DNA of 64,000 nucleotides from Styela clava (lineage: Eukaryota > Chordata > Ascidiacea > Stolidobranchia > Styelidae). A model generated the notes under the pieces. It was not told where the DNA came from, made no database searches, and worked only from the letters and a program-made list of their open reading frames with translations. How positions within the stretch are numbered: the stretch's first letter is position 1; each line of letters starts with the position of its first letter. The stretch lies in NCBI RefSeq assembly GCF_964204865.1, contig NC_135257.1, positions 14,034,151-14,098,150 on the forward strand. Direction: 5' to 3'. Shown here one piece after another: positions 49,501-59,501 of the stretch. The translations under genes were made by a program, and so were the position numbers.

Positions 49501-52500
49501 TGTTGAGAAAGTATTCTTTTCTCCGAAACTATTTCCAATACTAAAAGATGGTTGACACGGTCAGCAGATTATTACTTTTATATTTATTGTAAGTCTCATA
49601 AAGCTCGATGTTTCACCCAAAATTTCGATATTTCCGAGAATATTGAGCCACCACGTGGCAGTGCCGTGGCGTTAGACTAGCCCGACATATTTCCTATAAG
49701 CCGGCTGCTCAGTTCACTACCTGCGATCTTACCCTTACCCACATGAATTGCTATACACCTGCGTAACTGAATTCGCAATTTTGATTTGAATGATCTGATA
49801 ACGAGTTTTTGTGAATGTCAGGTGGACTACGGTAACCGCGGTTAGTCATTTGATACATCATTTGACTTTATTAAAAATTCTGCTGTAAAATGTCATCCAG
49901 AATGAAAATTGCAAATGTAGAAAAAGTACTTTTATGGGTGCTCTCATACTATGTGTACCAAGATGGCGCACAACCTGAACATAGTATATGAACCAAGTTA
50001 GGGTTATCAGGTTGTGCGCCATCTTGGTACACAAACTACTGGAGAGCCTAAATAAAAACCCCAAAATTAGCTTCAACGAGGAAATATAATTGGGAATATT
50101 AGCCATTACTGTTTTTAACAGCTAATATTGTAAAATCCTAGATGATATAAAGAGATAATTCATCCAAGCCTTCCAAAATAATGCTTTTCATTTGATTTGA
50201 TAAAATTGATTTAGTCAATAAGGAAATTATCTAGACATCCGACAGACCTAGTACGTAATCAAGTATGCCACCGAGTGTTTCAGATGTATACTAAACTTGT
50301 ACGCGAGTGCATTGCTTCGTTTAACCATTACGCGGATGCAACATTAAACAATATGATTTTTATGAAAATACGCGTAAATGTCAAGCAACAAGAGATCGTT
50401 ATCAAAAGAGCAAAACCAGTTTGAAGCGCTGAACTGGATATACGACATGTAACTTTTATTTAAATGCAAAAATAAATTTAAAATCACGATTTTGTTTAAA
50501 GAAACAAAAAGATCACAGGAATTTATTCCTAATAAATACATTTGTAATTATAAATATAAGTAATATATTCCAGAATAAAATTACATCTTAGTGTCAATCA
50601 TACACCATTGCTTTAAGCTTAAAAAAGTTTTCGTCGTTATCGATATATCAGTCTTGGTCTAAATTTTAGTCGTCAATATTTTAAATGGAATTATCTATAA
50701 ACTATCCATGATTTACACAAACAGTCCACAGTGCTGAAGTGTTGAAAATTTTTTTTAAACTACATTCCTTCATCTGCAGGCATCCTTTTGCTGCTGGACG
50801 TTCGTGCACTGATTGTGATAAAGGCGATGTATGTGAAGATAATCTATGTACAAACACGATTAGAGATCAAGACAGCGATGGTAAAAAATTGGTATAATAT
50901 ATTTCTTATGAGGCTCTTTACACCTTTCCCCCAATCACGACAAGAGTGGATTTTGCTGTGCCAAACAGTTGTCCTGAATCAATTATCGAAGTCTGATGGA
51001 ATATCTTAAGCTAAGATATATCTTTTGTTTCTAATTTTCGGTGTTCTATATCTTTCTCAGGATCTAGTGCTTCCTGGAATGAATGGTCTTCATGGTCAAA
51101 ATGTTCCAAAACCTGCATTGGTGGTATGGCGACAAGAGAGCGGACTTGCAATACGTTTGTTGCGGGAGATTGTGAAGGAGCTGCAAGAGAAATGACCTAT
51201 TCGTGCTCTCAAAATTTGTGCGGGTTAGGACCAAAATGGCCAAGCGGAAATGACGATCGTAAGTTGAGCATTTTTACTTCAACTTTTATTCACTCGCGTT
51301 TGAATACAGAAGCTTGGGCGTTCCCCCGTCGTTTAAAAATCTTGTTAAAACGATTAGATGTAATATTGAACTAAGTAAACTCAAGCTGTAACTTCGAGAA
51401 ACTCTATTTTAATATTTAATATCGTACGCTGGTGTAAGAGTTCTATAATTCTGGTAAATCAAACAAAATTACCTCACTTTGGTCAGAACTCGTGAAGAAT
51501 ATACGTAAGACCATCTTCGTGTATCATAAAAATTACGAATTCTAAACCAATATAAACATGCGGAAGGTAAAATAAAACGTTACTTTGAATAGCAGAAAAA
51601 AGTTTAGCATGACGTCGCTTATTCTCGCTCATATTCCAAGATAGAATTATTATTTGACCTTGATGTTTATTATTCTTACCTTCCGCTGACAGTTTAAAGT
51701 AAAAGGGCAAAAAGGCTTTAATGTTGATACATAAACTTTATTTCAGATTGGAATTCTGATAAGAAAAATTTTATAACTAGGTTATTGTTACAGAGTTTTT
51801 GCCTTGGGGAGGATGGAGTGAATGCTCTACAACTTGTGGTGTCGGATTAATGGTAAGAACCAGAAAATGCAAAAACCCAAGATCCTGTAATGGTATAAAC
51901 AAGCTCTCACAAACTTGCCACCAAGAAACATGTCCTGGTATGTTTTTTAATACGTTTGTCGTCATTTTATGAAAATACTGAAAATTAGAGTAAAACAGAA
52001 AAAAGTGAAGATGTATTTATTTTCAGGCTTTTTATAAATAAGATTGAATATTTTTAATTCCAGGCACCATTAGGTGCTATGCATAAACCATTGGACTAGG
52101 AAAATTATTCACATATGACCGTTGTCCGCTGCACTTTTTACAATGTATACGAATTGTCTTCAACCCATCTGTTGGGCATAATTTGAACTGGCCTTATTCG
52201 TCAATTCATCATTGTCACGCATTCTATTTTAAAACGAGACAGGAAATCCCTAATATGGACAACCGTTTGACATTTTCTGATTATGTCATTCTTGGAGGAA
52301 ACAAGATCAGAGTCTGATTTAATTGGCGATTAATCATTGCGAATATAGATTACCTAATTTTTGAAATTTAGTATACGTTGATATTATTAGTGATAATGGA
52401 ATGAATCAAATTGTAACAGCAGGAACGACTCCGATAACGCTTTTACACTAAATAAGCAAATTATTGCTTTTGTGTTTGTCAGCATTACATATGGTCAGCT

Positions 52501-55500
52501 ACACAGACCAAGGAATTAATAGTGTTGTGATGACAAACATGCGTGACGCCTTTTGTGAAATTTAAAACTAATCTCATTTGCAGTAGTTTATATTAAAAAA
52601 TCATGAGGACTGTTCTATCGATAATGTATATTATTGCCAATTAATAAGATGCATTATTTTTTAAGTTGAGCATTCAGAAATATGATATACATATATAAAT
52701 ATATATATAACAATAATAAATATGATAATAGAACGTAAGGACCGCAATGTCGTTCCGATCAAATACACCTTTTGTTCTTTTTGCAATATTTGATAATTGA
52801 AAATTTAAGTGTGAATTTAATTCGCCAGCCACTACTTGTTTTTTACACGTTCATCGTCGATAAAATTTTAAATATATAATTAATTTAAAAGCTCCGGGAA
52901 GTGGATGGACGCAATGGAGTCGTTGGCAGGGTTGTTCTGTTACTTGCGGAAAAGGAGTTCAAAAGAAGAAAAGATCTTGTAGCGCAGGATCCCGGTGTCC
53001 AGGAAGGAAGGAACAAACGAGATCATGTGCTCCGGGTCCTTGTAAAACCGGTAAATATGGATTCATTTATAATAATAATAATAAAACATTGTCATCGTCG
53101 AAGTATTCTCTGCACGTGTAATATTTAATTTTTGCTGTTTTTTAGGAATAAGAACGGAGATTAGTAAAAACTTTGAGCATATGCTTGTAATATATTATGG
53201 AATATTTTCCGTTATTTTTAAGTTTCAACCAGTTGAAGTTTCCCCGTTAGGCTCAGTCTCTTCTAAACTTAGAAATATGTTGAGACATATAGCTTTAACC
53301 ATAATGTTTGGACGTTTGAGCAGTCACAATTTTATTGTACCAAAAGTGCCAAACCCATAGGACACAGAGCTCAAATGTACAATCTGTTTGTTAATTTTAA
53401 TCCCCCGATGGATGACCTCATATACGTCAAATATATTCAAAAACGTGCTATGATGTCGAGCAAAGTTTAAAATTTATAAACATCTGGTGTTTTTAAAAGG
53501 GCATCTCGATTTTATTTGATGTAGAACTAATTAAAACCCGCGTGAGTCAAATATCGTCTAAGATTTAATCTGGAAAATATAATTATTGGTATATAACATT
53601 TGATTCCGATATAAATCGTGAATAATTTATACTTTCTATGTACTTTCTAGTTTTGCAACCTGGAGACTCAATCACGGTTTGCTTAATACCTTAAGACCTA
53701 GATAAGCTTGAGTCATCGTTTGTTTCGCCTTTTTGACCATAATTATTATTATTTTGTTTTGCAATTCCTGGAAAGCGCTGTGAAATCGGTAAATACTAAA
53801 CAGATTATATTTTGTGGGTTTTAAAAGACTATTTTTTACGTATATAAATTCATAATTGTTCATTTAAATGATTTAAATTTGAGATTTGAATCTAAAATTA
53901 CTTCAGCTCTGATTTGACGAATTTGATTCCTTATATAGTGAGATTATTCGAATAGATTTAAATCTTGAATTTCATAACATTTTTTAGCTAATCTGAATGG
54001 TTTAGAATATATAATAGCTCATATCTACCTACTGACCACACCTATTGTTAATATAAAGTATCGAAATAACAGTATCAAAGTGATCTCTCAATTATACAAT
54101 ATATATGGTTTGGGTTTTAATAAAAATAAAAATTAAAAAGAGAAATTCTCTAAAACAATTTCTCGCAATTTTTATTTTTTTGTTGTACTCGTTAATCGAG
54201 TTCAAAATGATATTTTTGCAAAGTCAGAAATTTTGAGGAAATAAAAAAATAACCTAATAATCTTATATTTTAGAAAAACGACTTGGTTTTAATTCCTTGT
54301 TTTTTGTTCGTAAGCTATATATTGTTATTATGAACTATCAGCATTTTTTGTAAATTTGATCTTATCATTCGATTACAATCTTTTTTATCTTGAGAAAGGG
54401 ATATATCTAAATGCATAAGCTGCACCGTAAACTGTTGTAAGTAATTAAAGCAAAAGTGCGAAAAATAATATGCTGACAAAATAAATAAGTTCCTTTGCTG
54501 ATGTTACAAATACTCATGACACAAACGACATTCTCCATTTGAAAAATTGGGAAATTAAAACAAACTAACTTGGGCCACCTATGGTTATGACACTTCAAAC
54601 TGAGGCATTATTTGTCTATTTTAATAATAAGAAGCACGACTGAACAAAAATTATTCAAAAGCTAACCTTACACACCCGAAAAAACACTAAAATTGACATT
54701 GAAATAAGAAATAGAACTAAAGTTCCGGAATCATTGTTTTCTTTCACGTTTAGTATTGGAGGATGTATTAAGTATAACACACAATTAATTGTATCCCCCA
54801 CATTGTATCACTAACATCTAGTAAAGTTCAATAGGAATGAAATTAATAACAATATTTTGCGTGTTCAAGTTGCCAGATGGTCTGATTGGTCAGAATGGAG
54901 TGTTTGTTCTAAGACATGTGGTGGAGGATCAACAACAAAAACTAGAAGATGCCTAACTGGAAGAAATTGTGAAGGAGCAACTGAAACAACGGATGTATGC
55001 AACACCAACAGATGCCCGGGTGAGTGATCATACATCTAACTTATAAATCAAGGAATTTACTATCCAAATCTTCAATAAGTGGGCTGCAACATCTTAATGG
55101 AAGTGATATAAAAACTAAAAATTGTGATAAATGAAACAGTTTAACTTAAGTGTAGGTTCGTGAGAAACACATATATATTTCCACATAAGCGAAATGTCCC
55201 AACTTTTCCTCTGCAGTTATGATGGTTGTAACTTTGACTTTTTATATCGACGCAAAATCAATCTATACTTGCTTATTGGTGTTATTTGTTTGATTGACGT
55301 TTAATTAAATCAGAATCATTATTAATGTTACGTTTTATTTTTGTCCACGACGTGGGTTGTAATAACAACGTACTGATAAAACTGGAAATAATTTGTAAAA
55401 TCAAAGTTTTTTACAGTGATAGCTTACATATTTAGTTAAAATGTTTTCAAATACTTTAGTGTTATCTCAACTAATTTATTATTATTTCAATCAAATTTAT

Positions 55501-58500
55501 GTTTTAAAAATGTTCCAAAACGATTTCACTCAAACATTTTTTTTCATTAAGGTGTTTTTTCATTCTGGAGCAAATGGTCCGATTGCTCAAAAACATGTGG
55601 ATCTGGAATTATGACCAGGTCTCGATCTTGTATTGGGGGAAGAGATTGTCGAGGTCCTAGAAATGAGAGACAAAGGTGCAACGTTGAAAGTTGTCCAAGT
55701 AAGCATAACAATAGTGCAATGAAATAAACCTATCAAGATCATAGAATCAGTTCAATATTAATTGTGTTTTTGACAATGTTCGACAACCACATTCGGTACT
55801 CCCGTAGTATGTGCAGCAAGATGGCGGACATCGGAACGTAGTATGTGTAGCAGGTTATGGTTAGGCCATAATATCAGGTACAAATACTACGGGAGTCACT
55901 TGGCGAGTCCACGAACTCGTAATAGAACTAGGATAAAAAAAAATTGGAATACAATTATGGCCCAACCCCAACCTGATACACATACTGTGTTTAGGTGTTT
56001 GCCAGCTTGTTGCATATACTACTGGAGCGCCCCAACTTCCATTCAATTGACTTCGGTAAAATAAAATATGAGTTGACGTTGCTCGCTTTTTACGTAAATA
56101 ACCGAACATTTCAATAAAGATAACGATTCTCATTTCCTTTATTTTATATAATCGGATTTGCCTTACGTTCAATTTCCACGAACCACGAACTCGTAATAGA
56201 ACTAGGATAAGGAAAATTGGAATACAATTATGGCCCAACCCTAACCTGATACACATACTGTGTTTGGGTGTTTGCCATCTTGTTGCACATACTACTGGAG
56301 CGCCCCACATTGTATGTTTACTTGATCTCGAAACTTCCATTCAATTGACTTCGGTAAAATAAAGTATGAGTTGACGTTGCTCGCTTTTTACGTAAATAAC
56401 CGAACATTTCAATAAAGATAACGATTCTCATTTCTTTTATTTAATATAATCGGATTTGCCTTACGCTTACTTCATTTGCGTGACTTCAATCATCAACTAA
56501 GGCTATTAACTTTTACGTTAATGTGTTATTTATTCTTCAGCGGTATATTTTTAGCTCTTCTAGAATCTGTTTATATAAATACTAATCTTTTTATCTTCAA
56601 AATAAATCAATCGGAAAGTTTCGACCAGATTGCAAGCTGAGTCATTCCTACATTTGCGAAGAATATATTTTTAATATTATTTGATAATCCTGAAATCGCT
56701 CCAGAAATCCAGTATTATATTATTTTTTGAAGTTATGAAAACAAAGGATTTAAAGTCATTAGAATGAACTTTACAAACTAAAATGAAAACCACAGAAGAC
56801 CACCGTGCTCATTTCATAGTATCCTTCAATTTCTTAAATGAAAAAATCGTGTTCCAATCACCATTTCATATAACAGGCTATGGCAAATGGTCGTCTTGGG
56901 GTCCTTGTGACGTCACATGTGGATCTGGCAATCGAATACGAACAAGGGTGTGTAGCTCGTCAAACGATGCCGATTGTGACGGGGAAAACACTGACGCTAT
57001 GATTTGTTCTACACCGACATGTACAATATCGGGTAAGCACAGCAAAATGATGAAGTAAAAAAATCGATTTACTCAGCATAATTAGTTTTTATTAGTCTCA
57101 TACTTTGTTTACAAATAACCACTGACTAAACAATAACAGCACATCATTAACTTTGGTTTAAATTTCATTTCCAGAATTTAGTTTTATTAATCGTGATTTA
57201 ATCTCCAATATATTAAAAAGTTTTTTTCTATCGCACATGCTTTTTCGGCCAATTGCATTCTAGTAATCACGATACCTTAGATGTAATTCGACCAAAAATT
57301 AGGTGTGCGTTTGAATATCTTTCCAAAACCGTTTTATTACCTCTTCAAATCGTTCCCATTTTTATTCCATAATTAAGATTCTTTATTACCATCTAGCGGT
57401 CACAATTAAGTGTTGTTTGTGATAAAAATAGTTTAAAAATATATCACCAAGAATGACACGATTTTTCTGTCCGTATGTAAGTGATTAAACTTGTGAATAG
57501 TAGATAGGCATCACATTTGACAACTAATTTGCGAAATTCTCTATTAAAATAGTTATATTTATAATTCAATTCGTTTATTAGGACCTTTCGTTTATAATGA
57601 TATTTGTGAAAAAGATCTTCAACTCAGCCGATATCTATTTAAAATGGTCACAGAAGGTTTGGTTTGGATGGCGCATTCAACATAAAAACATACAATTTTT
57701 TCTATATATTCAGGTTGGAGTCCTTGGTCACCCTGGGGAAAATGCAGTGTATCGTGTGGTGGAGGACAGAAGACAAGTACCAGAATATGTAATGTTGGAA
57801 ACTCGGGGCCAAAATCTTGTATTGGAGATACCAATCGAATTAGATCGTGTAGAATGCAAAAATGTCCAGGTAATAATTGCTCATGAAGATTTTGGCCATA
57901 TTTTTTCTGAATTTTTAAAGTAAATCGCAACAAATAATCCTATCTTTCTACTAAATTTGACGTTTGTGATTTGATTGTATCCATCGTGTGATACAAAACT
58001 AAGGTATTACTTACCATAATGCAAACAATCACTAATTTCAGTTTATTCAAAATTATAATCAATATGTTTAATGTGTCATTTTTACAAGTTTAAGTTCTAA
58101 ATATTGCAATTCCATTTCAGAACTTTCAAACTGGTCGAGTTGGTCCAGTTGTGATGCAACGTGTGATGAAGGTACAAAGTCTCGTTCTAGAATATGCGAG
58201 AACGGTCCAGGTTGTGTTGGAGGCACGGTGGATACCATAATTTGCAAGATGACGGAGTGCACAAAATCAAGTAAATTTAATGATTTTTGTAATTTACGTA
58301 TATAATGTAGGCCAATGTAGGTCTTTTCATTTGATGTTATCGGTATTTTCACGATTACATAATGCTGTATCGAGTAAATCGCTAATATACAGCAATACTA
58401 TTTAAAGTAAGCTATATAGATTTCGCGTTACAGTGCCCAGACATTGACTGACCTACATCAACCACTCCATTCGTGTTTAAAAAATTTGATCAGCAAGCGA

Positions 58501-59382
58501 GACCGTGAAATTTGGATTATTCTAAACTCAGCAACCACCAACCTACCATAAGAATGGTGGCAGAGAAACTAAGCACTTTAAAAAATACTTGTAAAGTCTG
58601 TTGTAGAAACCGTATATATTGGTAAGCAAATGATTGGAAAGCAAGTGGCCAAAAGTTTTAGCACAACATAGCGGTGGTGTATAATCTACTCATATGTAAT
58701 GAGTTCAACATTTATTATATATAGGTTACGCGACCACTTTTTTTCGAGTGCATTCATCAATCTACGTGATTCTTATAAATAGCATTGCCAGTGATAATTT
58801 AATGAATATTTGTAAAAAAGTACAAATGTTTTGTATTTATATGGTCCATTATACGTGGAGATATCGCCATTTTCATGCGTTATATTTTTGCTTAGGGTGG
58901 GATAAATGGACTGAATGGACTTCTTGTTCAACAACTTGTGGCGAAGGAAGTAAATCAAGAAAAAGAGTGTGTATAACTGGTAATGAAGGACCTCCATGTG
59001 TTGGTGAAAATAATGCTGTAACACGATGTGAAATGAAACAATGTCAAGGTAAGCGTTTCATCCCACATGTGTCAGTCTTCGCTGGTTATCGAAAACTAAA
59101 CTAACGAAAAAAGCACCATCTATAAATAAATGCATGGAATATTCAAAACGACTTATATATTACCACAATAGTCCTTTTCTGATAATTTTAAAAATTTCAA
59201 AACTGTCTGTTTTTGTAGATAAAACAAACGAAAAGGACCCTGCCAACGAACGTGGAAAGGACAGCTCCTCGGCTGGACAAGATGAAAAGGGAGACGGCGG
59301 GGCTTGTGGAGTATTGCCTTCAAAGATACAAATTATGCTTTTTTCCACTATCACATTCCTTTTGTATTCATTATTTGGATAG
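43544..59382 (+). CDS. GPI-anchored CAP protein with nine TSP1 repeats; CAP gene 3
   Basis: Sixteen exons: 43544-43635, 44153-44253, 46753-46904, 47680-47856, 47930-48060, 50780-50880, 51061-51258, 51794-51937, 52892-53050, 54870-55019, 55552-55698, 56877-57032, 57714-57869, 58121-58270, 58896-59048 and 59219-59382. All junctions are GT-AG and the joined frame is open for 776 aa. Residues 1-20 are a signal peptide. The CAP domain (about 68-216) has [37 protein letters not shown] and CGHYTQ, so its metal-site tetrad is intact. A cysteine hinge ([15 protein letters not shown]) follows. Nine TSP1 repeats occupy about 255-720, one per exon. The last exon has a hydrophilic Ser/Asp/Lys linker, small residues GDGGACG and a hydrophobic end, [18 protein letters not shown], typical of a GPI-attachment signal. 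The protein is predicted to sit on the outer cell surface. Binding partner unknown. The weakest acceptors are those of exons 4 and 9, where the pyrimidine tract is poor. Confidence 0.92.
45038..45276. repeat. Palindromic MITE, family P (copy 4) in intron 2 of CAP gene 3
   Basis: Full-length copy with ends GTGCTCCCGAAGTATGCG and CATACTTCGGGAGCCCC. The interior has AGGTTAGGGTTAGG and its inverse CCTAACCCTAACC. The minus-strand open frame of 116 codons across it is an artefact of the repeat. Confidence 0.8.
45887..45939. repeat. Palindromic MITE, family P (copy 5, minimal ends only)
   Basis: Only the two ends remain, fused together: GTGCTCCCGAAGTAGGTG and CCATCTTGGTACACATACTT, then CGGAAGCTCC. 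It is about 53 bp and looks like an internal deletion of the element. Confidence 0.65.
48187..48226. repeat. Near-perfect 19-bp hairpin in intron 5 of CAP gene 3
   Basis: Left arm CGTGTCCCACGTGTCGCAC (48187-48205), a two-base loop, right arm GTGGGACACGTGGGACACG (48208-48226). The arms pair at 18 of 19 positions. The stretch is GC-rich in an AT-rich intron, and each arm contains the palindrome CACGTG (an E-box core). It may be the centre of a small palindromic element. Confidence 0.7.
49936..50051. repeat. Palindromic MITE, family P (copy 6) with perfect 27-bp arms
   Basis: A short variant of about 115 bp in intron 5. The arm at 49952-49978 and the arm at 50007-50033 are perfect reverse complements over 27 bp, with the core ACCAAGATGGCGCACAACCT in the left arm. 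The 28-bp spacer contains GTTAGGGTTA. This is the best preserved palindrome in the window. Confidence 0.78.
51061..51258 (+). other. TSP1 repeat 1 (exon 7 of CAP gene 3)
   Basis: Contains [10 protein letters not shown], the O-fucose consensus CSKTC and six cysteines, ending CSQNLC. Three tryptophans spaced WxxWxxW are C-mannosylation candidates. It carries an extra 14-residue spacer after the repeat, making it the longest TSP1 exon. Phase 1 at both borders. Confidence 0.88.
51794..51937 (+). other. TSP1 repeat 2 (exon 8 of CAP gene 3)
   Basis: Contains [15 protein letters not shown] and VRTRKC, ending in CHQETCP. This is the shortest TSP1 exon at 144 bp. Phase 1 at both borders. Confidence 0.88.
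52892..53050 (+). other. TSP1 repeat 3 (exon 9 of CAP gene 3)
   Basis: Contains [17 protein letters not shown] and KKKRSC, ending in CAPGPC. The acceptor TTTAAAAG lacks a good pyrimidine tract, but the frame and all six cysteines fit. Phase 1 at both borders. Confidence 0.82.
54870..55019 (+). other. TSP1 repeat 4 (exon 10 of CAP gene 3)
   Basis: Contains [18 protein letters not shown] and KTRRC, ending in CNTNRCP. Close to the family consensus. Phase 1 at both borders. Confidence 0.88.
55552..55698 (+). other. TSP1 repeat 5 (exon 11 of CAP gene 3)
   Basis: Contains [15 protein letters not shown] and RSRSC, ending in CNVESCP. It resembles repeat 4 more than the others (SKTCG, G-x-(N/D)-C spacing), consistent with a local duplication. 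Phase 1 at both borders. Confidence 0.88.
55795..56315. repeat. Palindromic MITE, family P (copy 7), partly duplicated
   Basis: A full element starts at 55795 with GTACTCCCGTAGTATGTGC and contains GTTAGGCCATAATATC. Its right half is present twice because of the tandem duplication annotated at 55909-56465. The minus-strand frame of 159 codons here repeats its own sequence and is not a gene. Located in intron 11 of CAP gene 3. Confidence 0.78.
55909..56465 (+). repeat. Tandem duplication of about 274 bp in intron 11 of CAP gene 3
   Basis: Unit 1 (55909-56167) and unit 2 (56183-56465) both begin CCACGAACTCGTAATAGAAC, contain TGAGTTGACGTTGCTCGC and end in CGGATTTGCCTTACG. They are nearly identical. 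Unit 2 has about 24 extra bp before the AACTTCCATTCAATTGAC block. The high identity indicates a recent event. Confidence 0.8.
56877..57032 (+). other. TSP1 repeat 6 (exon 12 of CAP gene 3)
   Basis: Contains [17 protein letters not shown] and RTRVC, ending in CSTPTC. The frame happens to stay open upstream to 56783, but AACAG at 56876 is the acceptor that keeps frame with exon 11. Phase 1 at both borders. Confidence 0.86.
57714..57869 (+). other. TSP1 repeat 7 (exon 13 of CAP gene 3)
   Basis: Contains [18 protein letters not shown], with Ser and not Thr at the O-fucose site, and STRIC, ending in CRMQKCP. Phase 1 at both borders. Confidence 0.87.
58121..58270 (+). other. TSP1 repeat 8 (exon 14 of CAP gene 3)
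   Basis: Contains [15 protein letters not shown] and RSRIC, ending in CKMTEC. The glycine after the CxxTC motif is replaced by Asp, so this repeat is the least typical. Phase 1 at both borders. Confidence 0.85.
58896..59048 (+). other. TSP1 repeat 9 (exon 15 of CAP gene 3)
   Basis: Contains [17 protein letters not shown] and RKRVC, ending in CEMKQC. It is followed by the anchor exon. Phase 1 at both borders. Confidence 0.88.
59219..59382 (+). other. GPI-signal exon (exon 16 of CAP gene 3)
   Basis: Encodes a charged linker with Lys, Asp and Ser, then GDGGACG as a plausible cleavage and attachment site, a short spacer and about 18 hydrophobic residues ending right at the stop codon. No basic cytosolic tail follows, which favours a GPI anchor over a transmembrane segment. 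Confidence 0.75.
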
Positions 59383-59495
59383 GCCATGAGACGGACCTGT
59401 ATGAGATCTGTGTCACAAGCATATTTAGATAAGATGAAGAGTCGAGAGTTTATAGCTACGAATAACAGAATTAGATTACCAGTTGTAAAAAATTG

Positions 59496-59501
59496 ATTAA
59501 A
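59496..59501 (+). terminator. Candidate poly(A) signal of CAP gene 3
   Basis: ATTAAA 114 bp after the stop codon. I saw no canonical AATAAA in the first few hundred bases of the 3' region, so this variant is the best candidate. Confidence 0.3.

Larger units (their letters stand above)
43544..50880 (+). other. CAP module of CAP gene 3 (exons 1-6)
   Basis: These six exons correspond one to one with exons 1-6 of CAP genes 1 and 2. In each gene the first ends in phase 2, the second in phase 1, the third and fourth in phase 0 and the fifth in phase 2. In genes 2 and 3 the sixth ends in phase 1 and leads into TSP1. In gene 1 the sixth instead runs to a stop. Exon 3 is 152 bp in genes 2 and 3 and exon 4 is 177 bp in both, against 146 and 162 bp in gene 1. 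Gene 1 is therefore the most diverged copy. Confidence 0.88.

Noticed and set aside
52901..53128. 75-codon frame overlapping TSP1 exon 9
   Set aside because: It is a different reading frame of the exon. The TSP1 frame has the six cysteines and the WxxW motif.
55861..56340. 159-codon minus-strand frame with an internal repeat
   Set aside because: The length comes from the tandem duplication of half a P element. It has no protein features.
56783..56876. Upstream extension of TSP1 exon 12 to an ATG at 56783
   Set aside because: The extension is open by chance. The acceptor at 56876 keeps frame with exon 11 and matches the phase of all other TSP1 exons. An alternative first exon is possible but unsupported.
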